Shown: piece after piece, positions 22,856 to 23,042 of the stretch | Layout of the letters: every line of letters begins with the position of its first letter | Position numbering within the stretch: the stretch's first letter is position 1 | Origin: Collodictyon triciliatum | Taxonomy: Eukaryota; CRuMs | Assembly: GCA_043381765.1 (NCBI GenBank) | Contig: JBHJMP010001130.1 | Location: 1 to 23,042, forward strand | DNA: 23,042 bases | Reading direction: 5' to 3' | Notes under the pieces: model-generated | What the model was told of the DNA's origin: nothing | What the model saw: only the letters and a program-made list of their open reading frames with translations | Database searches by the model: none | Made by a program: the position numbers and the translations under genes

Positions 22856-22883
22856 CAGAGCGGTCGCTTAGCACGAGGCAGGC
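22856..22883 (+). pseudogene. tRNA-Ala(AGC)-like remnant
   Basis: AGAGCGGTCGCTTAGCACG followed by AGGCAGG resembles the D-arm end, anticodon loop (TTAGCAC, anticodon AGC) and 3' anticodon stem of eukaryotic tRNA-Ala. The five-base anticodon stem has a mismatch. No acceptor stem, no complete D arm and no TTCGA T-loop can be found around it, so it cannot be a functional tRNA. It may be a tRNA-derived fragment or chance similarity over about 20 bases. Confidence 0.3.
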
Positions 22884-22930
22884 TTTGTTGCAGATCACAC
22901 CCGTGCTGTATTAATCTTTTTCTTTGAAAA

Positions 22931-23042
22931 CAAACAAACAAACAAACGAAAAAACGAAAAAACGAAAAAACGAAAAAACGAAAAAACGAAAAAACGAAAA
23001 AACGAAAAAACGAAAAAACGAAAAAACGAAAAAACGAAAAAA
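22931..23042. repeat. (CAAA)n then (CGAAAAAA)n tandem repeat to window edge
   Basis: Four CAAA units (22931-22946) pass directly into at least twelve copies of the 8-base unit CGAAAAAA. The array is perfect and runs off the right edge. The junction suggests that both arose in one A-rich tract. Eight bases is an unusual period for a microsatellite. Confidence 0.95.

Larger units (their letters stand above)
22278..23042. other. Upstream flank of the STAT-like gene, no supported gene
   Basis: The first 250 bases are GC-balanced 5' UTR and promoter of the STAT-like gene. From about 22620 to 22830 the DNA is very AT-rich and contains an inverted repeat, ATTCCATAT at 22719-22727 with ATATGGAAT at 22742-22750. 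A tRNA-Ala-like scrap follows at 22856-22883, then tandem repeats to the edge. The small open frames here look like noise. Confidence 0.6.

Noticed and set aside
22931-23042. Telomere at the right edge
   Set aside because: CGAAAAAA does not resemble known telomeric units, which are G/T-rich on one strand with runs of G.

Overview
This is nuclear DNA from an intron-rich eukaryote. Coding sequence is split into many short exons by small AT-rich GT-AG introns, some of which carry near-perfect microsatellites. I read two genes with certainty or near certainty (NOP58 and URB1/NPA1), one with good support (a short STAT-family SH2 transcription factor), and two that I cannot name. STAT proteins are known from animals and their relatives and from amoebozoans, and are not typical of fungi. 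Together with the intron density and the microsatellites, this makes an amoebozoan my best guess (a plasmodial slime mould of the Physarum type would fit). That assignment is inference, not something the sequence proves.

Layout, left to right. 1-1412: 3' part of an unrecognised plus-strand gene with five readable exons. 1413-2145: no supported gene. 2146-2971, minus: small unrecognised two-exon gene. 3230-16147, minus: URB1/NPA1, which I could thread through 44 exons with matching splice phases to about 2228 residues, close to the usual family size. 16148-16884: intergenic region between the divergent URB1 and NOP58 starts, so a candidate shared promoter. 16885-19745, plus: NOP58, ten exons, about 548 residues, with the family's lysine-rich tail. 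19746-20437: convergent 3' region. 20438-22277, minus: STAT-like gene, four exons, about 442 residues, with a TATA box upstream. 22278-23042: AT-rich flank with a tRNA-Ala-like scrap and an 8-bp tandem repeat running off the edge.

NOP58 is a core protein of box C/D snoRNPs. URB1/Npa1 is the scaffold of an early 60S assembly complex that in yeast works with box C/D snoRNAs. The head-to-head pair is therefore a functionally coherent nucleolar unit. The STAT-like gene is tail-to-tail with NOP58 and has no evident link to it.

The strongest unusual signals are: (1) the compact STAT-like protein, which has DNA-binding, linker and SH2 parts but no room for the usual N-domain and four-helix coiled coil; (2) microsatellites about 70-110 bp long that lie inside introns, are mostly pyrimidine- or T-rich on the sense strand, and in three cases abut the 3' splice site; (3) repeated T-run/A-run palindromes in URB1 introns; (4) the divergent URB1/NOP58 pair. 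All exon coordinates are hand-derived from reading frame, splice consensus and family similarity. No alignment or gene finder was run.
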